A DNA stretch of 17,550 bases from Flammeovirgaceae bacterium (GCA_002702205.1 NZYP01000047.1:17241-34790), one strand, 5' to 3'. Counted from the stretch's first letter, positions 1-8,442 are shown. Program-made: numbers and translations. Notes: a model not told the origin generated them from the sequence alone.

Positions 1-906
1 AGACTTTTTACCAAAGTTTCTAAACTTCATCATATCTGAGATTTCAATACTAACTAAATCACCAAGTGTTTTAATGTCAGCAGCCTTAAGACAATTATAA
101 GCCCTTACAGAAAGATCAAGGTCATTAAGTGATGTCTTAAGAAGTTTTCTCATGTGTAGTAACTCCTCATCAACAACTTCAATTTCGTCAGAGTTATCTT
201 CATCAAATTCCATATCCTTATCTGAAAATAAATAGAAGTGTTTAATTAGTAACTGAGCTGATCCTTTTAAAGCATCTTCTGGATGAATAGATCCATCTGT
301 CTGGATATCTAATATCAATTTCTCAAAATCGGTTTTTTGCTCTACCCTAGTATTCTCTATATTATACTTGACATTGATAATAGGAGTAAATACAGAATCT
401 ACAGATATAAAATCAACATCTGCAGAATTTGCATTATTTTCTTCTGAAGTCACATAACCTCTACCTTTCTCAACTCTTAACTCTATTGAAAATTTTACTT
501 TTTTACTGAGCGTACATATTTCTTGATCTGGATTTAATACCTTAAAAGAACTTGTGCTTTTCTCAATACTTTGAGCTGTTAATGTTCCTTTTGAATCAAA
601 TTTTACAATAACAGACTTTTCTGGGTTATCGCCAGTAGCCTTGAACCTAACATTTTTAAGGTTTAATATAATCTCAGAAACGTCTTCAACTATACCGTCT
701 ATTGTAGAAAATTCATGTTGTATACCAGGTATTTTGATACCTGTAACAGCATAACCTTCTAATGATGAAAGAAGAACTCTTCTTACAGCATTACCCATTG
801 TTAAACCATAACCAGGTTGTAAAGGAGAAAATGTGAAAATACCGTGAAAATCATCGGCTTTTTCCATTACTATTTTTTCTGGTAATTGAAATGAAAGTAG
901 TGACAT
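1..906 (-). CDS. rpoA: DNA-directed RNA polymerase subunit alpha (3' end cut by window edge)
   Basis: Alpha subunit of RNA polymerase; its N-terminal domain dimerises to nucleate assembly of the core enzyme and its C-terminal domain contacts promoters and activators. I translated this frame by hand: ATG at 906-904 gives 302 open codons down to base 1 with no stop. The N-terminal assembly motif NAVRRVLLSS lies at about residues 39-48. An acidic linker (about residues 230-250) leads into the alpha-CTD, with LDLSVRAYNCLKAADI and the helix-hairpin-helix stretch KFRNFGKKS at the very edge. Family members in Bacteroidota are about 330 residues, so roughly 28 are missing; rplQ would be expected next, outside the window. 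It is the last visible gene of the alpha operon, 27 bp after rpsD, and no promoter motif is visible in that gap. Confidence 0.97.
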   Translation of the reverse strand, partial: MSLLSFQLPEKIVMEKADDFHGIFTFSPLQPGYGLTMGNAVRRVLLSSLEGYAVTGIKIPGIQHEFSTIDGIVEDVSEIILNLKNVRFKATGDNPEKSVIVKFDSKGTLTAQSIEKSTSSFKVLNPDQEICTLSKKVKFSIELRVEKGRGYVTSEENNANSADVDFISVDSVFTPIINVKYNIENTRVEQKTDFEKLILDIQTDGSIHPEDALKGSAQLLIKHFYLFSDKDMEFDEDNSDEIEVVDEELLHMRKLLKTSLNDLDLSVRAYNCLKAADIKTLGDLVSIEISDMMKFRNFGKKS

Positions 907-933
907 AATTTTAAAATTTATTTATACAATATT

Positions 934-1539
934 TTATTTAGAATATAATTCAACGATTAATTGTTCATTAATATTTTCTGGAATTGACTCTCTATCAGGA
1001 TGCATAATAAGTTTACCAGATAAAGATTTGTCATCCCACTCAAGCCATTTGAATCTATTTGATGACTGCCTAGAAATACTTTCAGCTATAGAAGATAAAG
1101 ATTTAGACTTTTCTCTGACCGCAATCATATCACCTTCTTTAACATTAAATGAAGGAATATTGACTAATTTTCCATTAACAGTAATATGTTTATGAGATAC
1201 AATTTGTCTAGCTGACCTTCTTGTAGGAGCTATACCTAATCTATAAACTATATTGTCAAGTCTTGACTCTAATAACTGTAGAAGGTTCTCGCCAGTAATT
1301 CCATCTTTTCTTGAAGCCTTACTAAATAAGTTTCTAAACTGTCTTTCTAGAATTCCATATAAATACTTAGCTTTTTGCTTTTCAGCAAGCTGAATAGCAT
1401 ATTCTGATTTTTTCCTTCTCCTGCCTCTACCATGCTGACCTGGTGGATGTGGTTTCTTTTCAAGTGCTTTGGTATCACCAAAGATTGGTTCACCATATTT
1501 TCTTGAAATTTTTGACTTTGGACCTGTATATCTTGCCAT
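934..1539 (-). CDS. rpsD: 30S ribosomal protein S4
   Basis: Primary 16S rRNA-binding protein that nucleates assembly of the small-subunit body and helps maintain decoding accuracy; in enterobacteria it is the translational repressor of the alpha operon (family knowledge, not shown here). The 201-residue product has the S4 N-terminal region ([20 protein letters not shown]) and the S4 RNA-binding domain around residues 95-155 ([10 protein letters not shown], then [15 protein letters not shown]). The N-terminal zinc-binding cysteines found in some S4 proteins are absent, so this is the cysteine-free form. It lies 9 bp after rpsK and 27 bp before rpoA. Length and termini fit the family, and the ATG start is unambiguous. 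Confidence 0.98.
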   Translation of the reverse strand: MARYTGPKSKISRKYGEPIFGDTKALEKKPHPPGQHGRGRRRKKSEYAIQLAEKQKAKYLYGILERQFRNLFSKASRKDGITGENLLQLLESRLDNIVYRLGIAPTRRSARQIVSHKHITVNGKLVNIPSFNVKEGDMIAVREKSKSLSSIAESISRQSSNRFKWLEWDDKSLSGKLIMHPDRESIPENINEQLIVELYSK

Positions 1540-1548
1540 ATTTAAAAT

Positions 1549-1938
1549 TTAAACTCTTCTTCTTTTAGGAGGCCTACATCCATTATGAGGTAGAGGTGTT
1601 ACATCATTAATTGACACAACATCTAAACCAGCATTTTGGATAGCTCTGATAGCAGAATCTCTTCCTGCACCGGGACCCTTAATAAATATATCTACTGTTC
1701 TTAATCCTAATTCGTAAGCTTTCTTGACAGCATCCTCAGTTGCAATTTGAGCTGCAAAAGGCGTATTCTTTTTAGAACCTCTAAATCCCATTTTACCTGC
1801 TGATGACCAAGAGATAACTTGTCCGGACTCATTTGTCAACGATATAATGATATTGTTGAATGAACATTTTATATGAGCCTGGCCATTCTTATTTACAATA
1901 ACAACTCTTTTCTTAGATTTATCTTTTTTCTTATTCAT
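1549..1938 (-). CDS. rpsK: 30S ribosomal protein S11
   Basis: Small-subunit platform protein near the E site and the mRNA exit region. The 129-residue product has a lysine-rich N-terminus, the core motif [16 protein letters not shown], the segment [13 protein letters not shown] and the basic C-terminal tail [12 protein letters not shown] typical of S11. Its ATG overlaps the TAA of rpsM by one base (TAATG at 1940-1936), which points to translational coupling with rpsM. rpsD follows 9 bp downstream. Full length and unremarkable. Confidence 0.98.
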   Translation of the reverse strand: MNKKKDKSKKRVVIVNKNGQAHIKCSFNNIIISLTNESGQVISWSSAGKMGFRGSKKNTPFAAQIATEDAVKKAYELGLRTVDIFIKGPGAGRDSAIRAIQNAGLDVVSINDVTPLPHNGCRPPKRRRV

Positions 1939-2312
1939 TATTTAACGGCTTTCTTTTTATTAGCAACAGTTTTTCTTTTTCCTTTTCTAGTTCTAGAATT
2001 ATTTTTTGTTTTCTGACCTCTTACAGGAAGCCCTTTTCTATGTCTTAAACCTCTGTAGCAACCTATATCAAGTAATCTCTTAATATTAAGCCTTTGTTCT
2101 GACTTTAAATCCCCCTCAATCTTGAAATTAGTTGATATAATATTTCTTATCTTATTTGACTCTTCTTCTGTCCACTCAGATACTTTCTTATTAACATCAA
2201 TACCAGCTTCTAATAATATTTTCCTAGATGCACTTCTACCTAAACCATATATATAGGTTAGGGCAATTTCACCTCTTTTATTATCCGGAATATCTATACC
2301 TGCAATTCTCAT
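1938..2312 (-). CDS. rpsM: 30S ribosomal protein S13
   Basis: Small-subunit head protein that forms bridges to the large subunit and contacts the P-site tRNA through its basic tail. The 124-residue product opens with [20 protein letters not shown], contains the helix-hairpin-helix-like [13 protein letters not shown] segment, and has the conserved [20 protein letters not shown] motif before a lysine-rich C-terminus. The start is two bases after the rpmJ stop, and the stop shares one base with the rpsK start, so rpmJ, rpsM and rpsK form a tightly coupled run. Confidence 0.98.
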   Translation of the reverse strand: MRIAGIDIPDNKRGEIALTYIYGLGRSASRKILLEAGIDVNKKVSEWTEEESNKIRNIISTNFKIEGDLKSEQRLNIKRLLDIGCYRGLRHRKGLPVRGQKTKNNSRTRKGKRKTVANKKKAVK

Positions 2313-2314
2313 AA

Positions 2315-2431
2315 CTAACCTTGCCTCTGTTTAAATCGAGGATTTTTTTTGTTTATAACGTACACCTTGCCTTTTCTTTTAATTATTTTACAATCTGCAC
2401 TTCTTTTCTTAACTGATGCTCTTACTTTCAT
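2315..2431 (-). CDS. rpmJ: 50S ribosomal protein L36 (short gene)
   Basis: Small basic protein of the large subunit that binds 23S rRNA near the L7/L12 stalk base. The gene is 38 codons plus TAG, read by hand from ATG 2431-2429 to the stop 2317-2315. The product begins [20 protein letters not shown] and ends [10 protein letters not shown], the standard L36 termini. Classical L36 carries a zinc site of three cysteines and one histidine; here only one cysteine (residue 14) remains and the His position is Phe, so zinc binding is probably lost. It sits one base after the infA stop and two bases before rpsM. Because it is under 40 residues it is easy for gene callers to miss. Confidence 0.96.
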   Translation of the reverse strand: MKVRASVKKRSADCKIIKRKGKVYVINKKNPRFKQRQG

Positions 2432-2432
2432 A

Positions 2433-2651
2433 CTATTTATATCTAAATGTTATTCTAGCTTTAGTCAAATCATACGGTGACATCTCTAGTTTAACCTTAT
2501 CTCCAGGTAATAAACGAATGTAAAACATCCTCATTTTACCGGAAATATGAGCTGTCACAATGTGACCATTATCTAATTTTACTCTAAACATAGCATTAGA
2601 AAGTGCTTCGGTGACTACACCGTCCTGTTCTATTGCTTTCTGTTTTGCCAT
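2433..2651 (-). CDS. infA: Translation initiation factor IF-1
   Basis: IF-1 binds the 30S A site during initiation and supports IF-2 and IF-3. The 72-residue product is one OB-fold (S1-like) domain with the family signatures [13 protein letters not shown] at the N-terminus, [20 protein letters not shown] in the middle and [26 protein letters not shown] at the end. It begins three bases after the secY stop. There is no methionine aminopeptidase gene (map) between secY and infA, although many bacterial spc/alpha clusters have one there. rpmJ starts one base after its stop. Confidence 0.98.
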   Translation of the reverse strand: MAKQKAIEQDGVVTEALSNAMFRVKLDNGHIVTAHISGKMRMFYIRLLPGDKVKLEMSPYDLTKARITFRYK

Positions 2652-2654
2652 AAA

Positions 2655-3959
2655 TTAAATACTTCTTCCTTTTACTTTTCCTGATTTCATCATACCATCA
2701 TAATGTCTCATCAGTAAATAACTTTCAATTTGCTGCAGTGTATCCAAAATCACACCAACCATTATCAACAATGATGTACCACCATAAAATTGAGCAAAGC
2801 TCTGATTTACACCAAACATCATAGCAAAAGCTGGTAGAATAGCTACAATTGCAAGCAGGATTGATCCAGGCAAAGTAATCCTGTCCATAACATTTGAAAT
2901 AAAATCAGATGTATCAGGTCCAGGCTTAATTCCAGGAATAAACCCATTATTTCTTTTCATATCATCTGCCATCTTGTTTGGATTAACAGTAATTGCAGTA
3001 TAGAAAAAGGTGAATGCTATTATAAGTACTGCAAACGTTACATTATACAACCAAGATTGCATGTTTGAAAAAGAGGTTGCAATATATTGAAAAAAATCTG
3101 AATTTTCTGCAAACTGTAAACCTATTATAGCAGGTAAAAACATCAACGCTTGAGCAAATATTATAGGCATAACCCCTGAGGAATTAACCTTTAAAGGTAG
3201 ATATTGTCTCTTACCTCCATATAAACTTGAGCTAACGACTTGTTTAGCATACTGTATAGGAATTCTTCTTATTGCTTGTACCAACATTACAGTAAACATA
3301 ACCACAGCAAACAATACCATAATTTCTATGATAAATAGCAGAGCCTGGCTCATACCTTTAGAAATTGCTTCTGCAACAATACTTCCTGGAAATCTTGAAA
3401 TGATACCAATCATAATGAGCATAGATATACCATTTCCAATGCCTTTGTCCGTAATTTTTTCTCCAAGCCACATACAAAAAATAGTACCTGAGGTTAAAAT
3501 AATCATACTGGAAATAGTAAATAAAAATCTGTTATCAACTAGAATTGCCTCACTAGGTATCGTTCCAGATAAATATGCTGTACTTTGGAACATACAGATT
3601 ATTATGGTAAGATATCTAGTTATTTGGGTCATTTTCTTCCTCCCACTGTCACCTTCTTTCTGTAACTTCTGGAAATACGGAAGTGCTACACCTAATAACT
3701 GAACTACAATCGAGGCTGATATGTAGGGCATTATTCCAAGTGCAAATATAGAAGCATTACTAAAAGCACCTCCAAGAAAAGTATCTAGGAGACCAAATAT
3801 TCCACCTGCACTTTGCTGAAGCTTAGAAGGATCTATGCCAGGCAATACAACAAATGAGCCAAGTCTAAAAATTACCAAAAACCCAACTGTATTGATAATT
3901 CTATCTCTTAGCTCCTCAATAGAGAAAATATTTTTGATTGTCTGAAAAAGTTTAATCAT
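2655..3959 (-). CDS. secY: Protein translocase channel subunit SecY
   Basis: Pore-forming inner-membrane subunit of the SecYEG translocon, which exports unfolded preproteins and inserts membrane proteins. The 434-residue product shows about ten hydrophobic segments. TM1 lies near residues 20-40, the plug/TM2a region near 55-80 (GLLDTFLGGAFSNASIFALG), the SecY signature DKGIGNGISMLIMIGI near 171-186, and the large cytoplasmic loop with RRIPIQYAKQ near 231-240. LKVNSSGVMPIIFA (about 256-269) and the C-terminal NPNKMADDMKRNNGFIPGI loop (326-344) are also typical. It overlaps the end of rplO by 8 bp. It would supply the Sec step used by the T9SS-exported enzyme encoded at 12665-15820, which carries a signal peptide (inference). 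Confidence 0.98.
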   Translation of the reverse strand: MIKLFQTIKNIFSIEELRDRIINTVGFLVIFRLGSFVVLPGIDPSKLQQSAGGIFGLLDTFLGGAFSNASIFALGIMPYISASIVVQLLGVALPYFQKLQKEGDSGRKKMTQITRYLTIIICMFQSTAYLSGTIPSEAILVDNRFLFTISSMIILTSGTIFCMWLGEKITDKGIGNGISMLIMIGIISRFPGSIVAEAISKGMSQALLFIIEIMVLFAVVMFTVMLVQAIRRIPIQYAKQVVSSSLYGGKRQYLPLKVNSSGVMPIIFAQALMFLPAIIGLQFAENSDFFQYIATSFSNMQSWLYNVTFAVLIIAFTFFYTAITVNPNKMADDMKRNNGFIPGIKPGPDTSDFISNVMDRITLPGSILLAIVAILPAFAMMFGVNQSFAQFYGGTSLLIMVGVILDTLQQIESYLLMRHYDGMMKSGKVKGRSI

Positions 3960-4407
3960 TAATAATTTTTTTTACTTTACCTCCTACCTTCTCAATTGCT
4001 TTGATAGCAGTGTTAGAAAAATAGTGTGAAGAAACATTTACTTTTGAAGTTAACTTTCCTCTACCAAGAATCTTGATTAAGTCATTCTTACTTGCATATC
4101 CATTTTTAGATAAGAAGTCTGGACTAATTTCTTTTACTTTTGATTTATCACAAATCTCTTGGATAGTATCTAAATTGATTGGTTTAGTCTCAATTCTATT
4201 AGGTGATCTGAACCCAAATTTAGGAACCCTCCTTTGAAGCGGCATTTGTCCACCTTCGAAACCTGCTTTCCTTGAGTAACCTGATCTGGATTGAGCTCCC
4301 TTATGACCTCTCGTAGATGTACCGCCACGACCTGATCCCTGTCCTCTTGCGATTCTTTTACCCTTCTTTATAGATCCTTCAGCTGGTTTTAGAGTATGTA
4401 ATTTCAT
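3952..4407 (-). CDS. rplO: 50S ribosomal protein L15
   Basis: Late-assembly large-subunit protein that contacts domain II of 23S rRNA through a long glycine- and arginine-rich extension. The 151-residue product has the L15 N-terminus [12 protein letters not shown], the extension GKRIARGQGSGRGGTSTRGH and the segment GGQMPLQRRVPKFGF. Its ATG overlaps the rpmD TGA (ATGA, 4 bp), and its last codons overlap the secY start by 8 bp, a layout consistent with translational coupling rpmD-rplO-secY. Confidence 0.98.
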   Translation of the reverse strand: MKLHTLKPAEGSIKKGKRIARGQGSGRGGTSTRGHKGAQSRSGYSRKAGFEGGQMPLQRRVPKFGFRSPNRIETKPINLDTIQEICDKSKVKEISPDFLSKNGYASKNDLIKILGRGKLTSKVNVSSHYFSNTAIKAIEKVGGKVKKIIND

Positions 4408-4604
4408 TTTACTATTTCTTTAACTTTAATTAAATGGTTTACTTTTTTTATCATACCTTCTACTTGAGGAGATAATTCTTTTTCAACAGTTCTATCTATC
4501 TTACCAAGACCAAGAGCAGTTATTGTCCTCTTTTGTCTTTGAGTTTGAGAAATAGTACTCTTTACCTGAGTAATGAAAACTTTTTTTAATTTTTGTTTAG
4601 CCAT
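4404..4604 (-). CDS. rpmD: 50S ribosomal protein L30
   Basis: Small large-subunit protein of the ferredoxin-like L30 fold, located near the back of the 50S subunit. The 66-residue product has the expected [19 protein letters not shown]-terminal strand and helix and the conserved [17 protein letters not shown] segment. Length fits the family (about 60 residues). The gene overlaps the 3' end of rpsE by 8 bp and shares 4 bp with rplO. Confidence 0.97.
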   Translation of the reverse strand: MAKQKLKKVFITQVKSTISQTQRQKRTITALGLGKIDRTVEKELSPQVEGMIKKVNHLIKVKEIVK

Positions 4605-5100
4605 TGAAAATTTTATTTAAACTTACACCTCTTTGTTTTGAAACAGCTAAAGGATCTCTCAATCTCATTAAACCATTAAAAGTTGCCTTCACAACGTTAT
4701 GAGGATTAGAAGATCCCTTAGACTTAGCAAGGACGTCTTTAATTCCAGCACTCTCCATAACAGCTCTCATAGCACCTCCAGCAATAACACCAGTTCCAGC
4801 TGAAGCTGGTTTCATAAGGACCAAACCACCTCCATACTTTCCGAGAATCTCATGAGGAATTGTATTTTTATAAACTGGTACATTAATCAAGTTTTTCTTT
4901 GCATCGTCGGTTCCCTTAATAATAGCATTAGTTACTTCATTAGCTTTTCCAAGTCCGTATCCAACTACACCATTTTCATTACCAACAACTACAATAGCTG
5001 AAAAACTAAACCTTCTTCCACCTTTTACAACTTTAGCTACTCTTTGTATAGAGACAACTTTTTCTTTTAATTCTAAATCGCTAGCTTTTATATTCTTCAT
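4597..5100 (-). CDS. rpsE: 30S ribosomal protein S5
   Basis: Small-subunit protein important for decoding fidelity and for the mRNA entry helicase activity with S3 and S4. The 167-residue product contains the N-terminal double-stranded RNA-binding fold around residues 10-75 ([30 protein letters not shown]) and the C-terminal ribosomal-S5 fold with [20 protein letters not shown] near residue 100. It is the cluster's usual neighbour, 2 bp after rplR and overlapping rpmD by 8 bp. The GGAGG-like string about 15 bases before the ATG belongs to the conserved L18 C-terminus and is too distant to be a convincing ribosome-binding site. Confidence 0.98.
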   Translation of the reverse strand: MKNIKASDLELKEKVVSIQRVAKVVKGGRRFSFSAIVVVGNENGVVGYGLGKANEVTNAIIKGTDDAKKNLINVPVYKNTIPHEILGKYGGGLVLMKPASAGTGVIAGGAMRAVMESAGIKDVLAKSKGSSNPHNVVKATFNGLMRLRDPLAVSKQRGVSLNKIFNG

Positions 5101-5102
5101 TA

Positions 5103-5453
5103 TTAAAATTTTAATCCTCCTTCTCTTGCACCATCTGCAAAAGATTTGATTCTACCATGATACCTGTAACCACTTCTATCAAAAAGAACTGATTTTATTC
5201 CTTTTTTCTTTGCTTTTTCAGCAAGTTTTAAACCTACCTTCTTGCATGATTCAATGTTGTTTTTTCCAAATAACTTGATCTCAGTTGAGGAAGAAGATAC
5301 AAGAGTGTGTCCACTAGAATCATCAATTATTTGGGAGTATATCGCTTTGTTACTCCTGAAAATTGATACTCTTGGCCTCTCTTTAGTACCTGATATTTTA
5401 GATCTGATACTTTTTCTAATTTTTAGTCTTCTATTTTCTTTATTAAAACCCAT
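5103..5453 (-). CDS. rplR: 50S ribosomal protein L18
   Basis: 5S rRNA-binding protein that, with L5 and L25, places 5S rRNA in the central protuberance. I chose the internal ATG at 5453 rather than the upstream ATG at 5486. The resulting 116-residue product begins [20 protein letters not shown] as L18 proteins do, and this start avoids a 23-bp overlap with rplF (stop at 5466-5464) and an 11-residue extension with no family resemblance. Conserved elements are [20 protein letters not shown] and the C-terminal [13 protein letters not shown] and [11 protein letters not shown]. It follows rplF by 10 bp and precedes rpsE by 2 bp. Confidence 0.95.
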   Translation of the reverse strand: MGFNKENRRLKIRKSIRSKISGTKERPRVSIFRSNKAIYSQIIDDSSGHTLVSSSSTEIKLFGKNNIESCKKVGLKLAEKAKKKGIKSVLFDRSGYRYHGRIKSFADGAREGGLKF

Positions 5454-5463
5454 ATTATAAAAT

Positions 5464-6015
5464 TTATGCTGCAGCAGTTTTACCAACCTTTCTTCTCACA
5501 TACTCGCCAACAAATTTGATTCCTTTTCCTTTATATGGTTCAATAGGCCTTAAGGATTTTAATTTTGCTGCAATTTGTCCGATAAGTTGTTTGTCATTCC
5601 CATTAAGAGTAATTACAGGTGGTTTACCTTTCTGTGTCTCAGTAGATACTTTAATTTCATCCGGGATTTGGAAGTATATATTGTGAGAAAAACCTAGAGT
5701 TAAATTAAGTAAATTACCTTGATTAGAAGCCTTGTAACCAACACCAATAAGCTCAAGTTTTAGCTCATAGCCTTCTGATACCCCAATAACACAGTTATTT
5801 ATAAGAGATCTGTAAAGACCATGTAATGATTTATGCCTTTTAATTTCAGAGGGTCTTTCAATAGTTAAAACATTTTCTTTGATATTAACCTTAAAATCAG
5901 GATCAAACTTCTGATTTAGTTCTCCCTTTGGTCCTTTAACATTAACAAATGAGCCCTGTATGTTAACAGTAACACCTTCTGGTAAGTTAATCGGATTTAA
6001 ACCTATTCTTGACAT
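5464..6015 (-). CDS. rplF: 50S ribosomal protein L6
   Basis: Large-subunit protein near the factor-binding centre, contacting the sarcin-ricin loop region. The 183-residue product shows two tandem L6 alpha-beta repeats. It opens MSRIGLNPINLPEGVTVNIQ and has the conserved VKGPKGEL motif near residue 27. The C-terminal family signature RPIEPYKGKGIKFVGEYVRR KVGK ends in an Ala-rich tail. It lies 11 bp after rpsH. No irregularities. Confidence 0.98.
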   Translation of the reverse strand: MSRIGLNPINLPEGVTVNIQGSFVNVKGPKGELNQKFDPDFKVNIKENVLTIERPSEIKRHKSLHGLYRSLINNCVIGVSEGYELKLELIGVGYKASNQGNLLNLTLGFSHNIYFQIPDEIKVSTETQKGKPPVITLNGNDKQLIGQIAAKLKSLRPIEPYKGKGIKFVGEYVRRKVGKTAAA

Positions 6016-6026
6016 AATTTAAAATA

Positions 6027-6425
6027 TTAATAAACGTAACATAAAACTTCGCCACCAATTTTTAATTTCCTTGCTTCTTTGTCTGTTATAACACCTTTTG
6101 AAGTTGATAAGATTGCTACTCCCAGACCATTGATTACTCTTGGGAGATTGTCGGATCCTACATATTTTCTAAGACCTGGTTTACTTACTCTGCTGATATT
6201 CTCAATTGCAGACTGTTTTGTTCTTGAATTATATTTTAATGCGATCTTAATAGATCCCTGAGGACCATTATCTTCAAACTTATAGTTCAAAATAAAACCT
6301 TTATCGTGAAGTACCTTCGTTATCTCTTTTTTTATGTTAGACGCAGGTATTTCTACAATTCTATGGTTAGCTTGAATTGCATTTCTAATTCTTGTAAGGA
6401 AATCTGCTATTGTATCTGTATTCAT
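6027..6425 (-). CDS. rpsH: 30S ribosomal protein S8
   Basis: Primary 16S rRNA-binding protein of the central domain; in E. coli it is also the translational repressor of the spc operon. The 132-residue product has the N-terminal MNTDTIADFLTRIRNAIQAN and the C-terminal S8 signature RVINGLGVAILSTSKGVITDKEARKLKIGG, ending EVLCYVY. It is preceded by a 48-bp gap, the largest within the block downstream of rplC, and that gap contains a promoter-like -7 element. No S8-binding mimic was identified upstream. Confidence 0.98.
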   Translation of the reverse strand: MNTDTIADFLTRIRNAIQANHRIVEIPASNIKKEITKVLHDKGFILNYKFEDNGPQGSIKIALKYNSRTKQSAIENISRVSKPGLRKYVGSDNLPRVINGLGVAILSTSKGVITDKEARKLKIGGEVLCYVY

Positions 6426-6448
6426 ATCTATTAATTAAAAAAAGCTTG

Positions 6449-6480
6449 CAAATTTAATCATTTTCATAAATAATTACCAA
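6449..6480 (-). promoter_or_regulatory. possible internal promoter upstream of rpsH
   Basis: In the 48-bp rpsN-rpsH gap the minus strand reads TAAATTTG at 6456-6449, an exact match to the Bacteroidota -7 consensus TAnnTTTG. The -33 element (TTTG) is only partly matched: TTG falls at 6480-6478, 21 bases upstream and just inside the rpsN 3' end. If used, transcription would start roughly 15-20 bases before the rpsH ATG. The region is AT-rich, so chance occurrence is a real possibility. Confidence 0.4.
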
Positions 6481-6743
6481 CTAGCTTTAGTTATTCCAGG
6501 TATTTTACCTTCTGAAGCCATTTTTCTAAATTCAAGCCTCGAAATACCAAATTTTCTCATATAACCTTTAGGTCTTCCCGAAAGATTACATCTATTGTGA
6601 AGCCTAACTGCTGAGGAGTTTCTTGGTAGTTTATCTAAACCTTCCCAGTCACCTTTTTCTTTTAAATCCTTTCTTTTAGCAGCATATTTTTCAACTAGCT
6701 TCTGTCTCTTTAATTCTCGTACTTTAACAGCATTTTTTGCCAT
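6474..6743 (-). CDS. rpsN: 30S ribosomal protein S14 (zinc-free form)
   Basis: Small-subunit head protein needed for late 30S assembly. The 89-residue product is the long form without CxxC zinc ligands: [20 protein letters not shown] at the start and the conserved [30 protein letters not shown] segment before the PGITKASW end. Only one cysteine is present. It lies 5 bp after rplE. The position between rplE and rpsH is the standard spc-operon position. Confidence 0.98.
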   Translation of the reverse strand: MAKNAVKVRELKRQKLVEKYAAKRKDLKEKGDWEGLDKLPRNSSAVRLHNRCNLSGRPKGYMRKFGISRLEFRKMASEGKIPGITKASW

Positions 6744-6748
6744 GATAT

Positions 6749-7297
6749 CTAATTTATAATAAAAGGCATACCAAATGCCTTTAATAATTCAAAACTTTCT
6801 TTATTTGACTTAGAATCTATTACTATAGTAATATTCATACCTGTCAATTTATTAATTTTATCAATACTAATCTCAGGAAAGATAATTTGTTCTTTTATCC
6901 CCAATGTATAATTACCGTTTTTGTCGAAACCCTTACTATTTAACCCTCTAAAATCTCTAACTCTAGGTAAAGCAACAGAAATTAATCTATCTAAAAACTC
7001 ATACATCATATCACCCCTTAAAGTAACTTTGGCACCAATAGGCATTCCCTCTCTCAACTTAAAATTAGATATTGATTTCTTAGCTAATGTAGCAACTGCT
7101 TTTTGACCTGTAATTTGCGTCAACTCATCAACACTGAACTGAATTAGCTTTTTATCGTTTACTGATGCTCCTAATCCCTGATTAACAGAAATTTTTTTGA
7201 TCTTTGGAACCTGCATGATAGACTTAAACTTTAAGTTTTCCATCAATGATGGTACAATTTGGTCGTTATATTTTTTCTTTAATCTAGAAGTTGCCAT
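6749..7297 (-). CDS. rplE: 50S ribosomal protein L5
   Basis: 5S rRNA-binding protein of the central protuberance that contacts P-site tRNA and bridges to S13. The 182-residue product has the L5 core: an N-terminal basic stretch, [14 protein letters not shown] near residue 30, [15 protein letters not shown] near residue 80, [28 protein letters not shown] near 117-145, and a C-terminal AFGMPFI. Its ATG begins immediately after the rplX TAG with no intervening base, which implies translational coupling. Confidence 0.98.
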   Translation of the reverse strand: MATSRLKKKYNDQIVPSLMENLKFKSIMQVPKIKKISVNQGLGASVNDKKLIQFSVDELTQITGQKAVATLAKKSISNFKLREGMPIGAKVTLRGDMMYEFLDRLISVALPRVRDFRGLNSKGFDKNGNYTLGIKEQIIFPEISIDKINKLTGMNITIVIDSKSNKESFELLKAFGMPFIIN

Positions 7298-7612
7298 CTA
7301 TATTACTTTATTTGTTTTCTTAGAAAATCTTTCAATTTTACCGTCTTTATTTCTTTTTCTATAAATCCTAGTTGGCTTACCATCAGAAGGATCAACGAGC
7401 ATTAATTTACTTATGTGCATTGGGGCCTCCTGCTTTTCAATTCCACCCTTAGGATTGTCAGCGGAAGGTTTTATGTGCTTTGTTACAAGATTTAAACCTT
7501 CAACAATAGCAGAATACTTTCCTGGAAAAACAGTAAGAACCTTTGCAGACTTTCCCTTATCGTTTCCTGATAAAATATAAACTGTATCTCCCTTCTTTAT
7601 ATGTATCTTCAT
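7298..7612 (-). CDS. rplX: 50S ribosomal protein L24
   Basis: Assembly-initiator protein of the large subunit that binds the 5' region of 23S rRNA and sits near the exit tunnel. The 104-residue product opens MKIHIKKGDTVYILSGNDKGKSAKVL, the KOW motif characteristic of L24, and continues with the conserved VEGLNLVTKHIKPS and PMHISKLMLVDP segments. It lies 7 bp after rplN and directly abuts rplE. Confidence 0.98.
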   Translation of the reverse strand: MKIHIKKGDTVYILSGNDKGKSAKVLTVFPGKYSAIVEGLNLVTKHIKPSADNPKGGIEKQEAPMHISKLMLVDPSDGKPTRIYRKRNKDGKIERFSKKTNKVI

Positions 7613-7619
7613 TTTTATT

Positions 7620-7988
7620 TTATAAAACCTCTGGGGCTAGTGAAACAATCTTCATAAAATTCTTTTCTCTCAACTCTCTTGCAACAGGTCCAAACACTCT
7701 AGTACCCTTTAACTCATCATTTTCATTTAAAAGAATAGCCGCATTATCTTCAAATCGTATGTAGGAGCCATCTTTTCTTCTAACTTCTTTTTTAGTTCTA
7801 ACTACAACTGCCCTTGAAACAGAACCTTTTTTAACATTACCAGAAGGAATTGCATTTTTTACAGAAACAACAATTTTATCACCAACAGAAGCGTATCTTT
7901 TCTTTGTTCCTCCAAGGACTCTAATACAAAGTACTTCTCTGGCACCACTGTTATCTGCAACCTTAAGTCTACTTTCTTGTTGAATCAT
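7620..7988 (-). CDS. rplN: 50S ribosomal protein L14
   Basis: Highly conserved large-subunit protein that makes an intersubunit bridge with 16S helix 14 and is the docking site of the silencing factor RsfS. The 122-residue product begins [20 protein letters not shown], has the conserved [22 protein letters not shown] and [20 protein letters not shown] segments, and ends [16 protein letters not shown]. This is the canonical length. One base separates it from rpsQ, and 7 bp from rplX. Confidence 0.99.
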   Translation of the reverse strand: MIQQESRLKVADNSGAREVLCIRVLGGTKKRYASVGDKIVVSVKNAIPSGNVKKGSVSRAVVVRTKKEVRRKDGSYIRFEDNAAILLNENDELKGTRVFGPVARELREKNFMKIVSLAPEVL

Positions 7989-7989
7989 T

Positions 7990-8244
7990 TTATTTTACTT
8001 TTTCCACAATTTTAGTTAATCTCCACCTTTTATTCTTACTAATTGGCTTTGACTCCATTACTCTTACTAAATCACCTATATCACACTGATTTTCTTCATC
8101 ATGAGCTGTTAACTTAGAGGATTTCTTGACAAATTTACCATATATTGGATGCTTCACCTTTCTTAAGACTTCAACAGTAATCGTCTTATCCATTTTATTG
8201 CTAGTCACAATTCCTTCTCTCTGTTTTCTTAAATTTCTATCCAT
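7990..8244 (-). CDS. rpsQ: 30S ribosomal protein S17
   Basis: Primary 16S rRNA-binding protein of the 5' domain with an OB fold. The 84-residue product has [20 protein letters not shown] near the start, the signature [20 protein letters not shown] near residues 32-51, and a C-terminal [20 protein letters not shown]. It lies 11 bp after rpmC and 1 bp before rplN. Length and motifs are standard. Confidence 0.98.
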   Translation of the reverse strand: MDRNLRKQREGIVTSNKMDKTITVEVLRKVKHPIYGKFVKKSSKLTAHDEENQCDIGDLVRVMESKPISKNKRWRLTKIVEKVK

Positions 8245-8255
8245 TCCAATAGTTT

Positions 8256-8441
8256 TTATTTTTTATTATTAATCTCAGTTTTAATTCTAGCAACAAACTT
8301 CCTAGCAACCTTAATTTTCATAGGGTTTTCTATGGGAGTAGCAGCATGAGAAAAAATAAGTTTCTCTAAATTCTCTTTCTCAATAACTAACTTTTTATTG
8401 AGTTCATCTACCGAAAGTGCTCTTAGCTCTGAGTTTTTCAT
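8256..8441 (-). CDS. rpmC: 50S ribosomal protein L29
   Basis: Small, two-helix large-subunit protein at the tunnel exit, next to L23, where signal recognition particle and trigger factor dock. The 61-residue product [20 protein letters not shown] continues as a helical hairpin and carries the conserved [21 protein letters not shown]-terminal helix. It is 1 bp after rplP and 11 bp before rpsQ, in the fixed order rplP-rpmC-rpsQ. Confidence 0.97.
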   Translation of the reverse strand: MKNSELRALSVDELNKKLVIEKENLEKLIFSHAATPIENPMKIKVARKFVARIKTEINNKK

Positions 8442-8442
8442 A

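Noticed and set aside
3328..3702. 124-codon plus-strand open frame opposite secY
   Set aside because: It is the antisense shadow of a conserved membrane protein gene, with no promoter, start context or recognisable motif.
5115..5125. GGAGG string on the minus strand ahead of rpsE as a ribosome-binding site
   Set aside because: It encodes the conserved REGGLKF end of L18 and is about 15 bases from the ATG, too far for normal SD spacing; the similar GGAGG ahead of secY is likewise L15 coding sequence.
5103..5486. Longer reading of rplR starting at 5486 with an extra 11 residues (MVKLLQHKFYN)
   Set aside because: It would overlap rplF by 23 bp and add residues unlike any L18 N-terminus; the internal ATG at 5453 gives the normal start.
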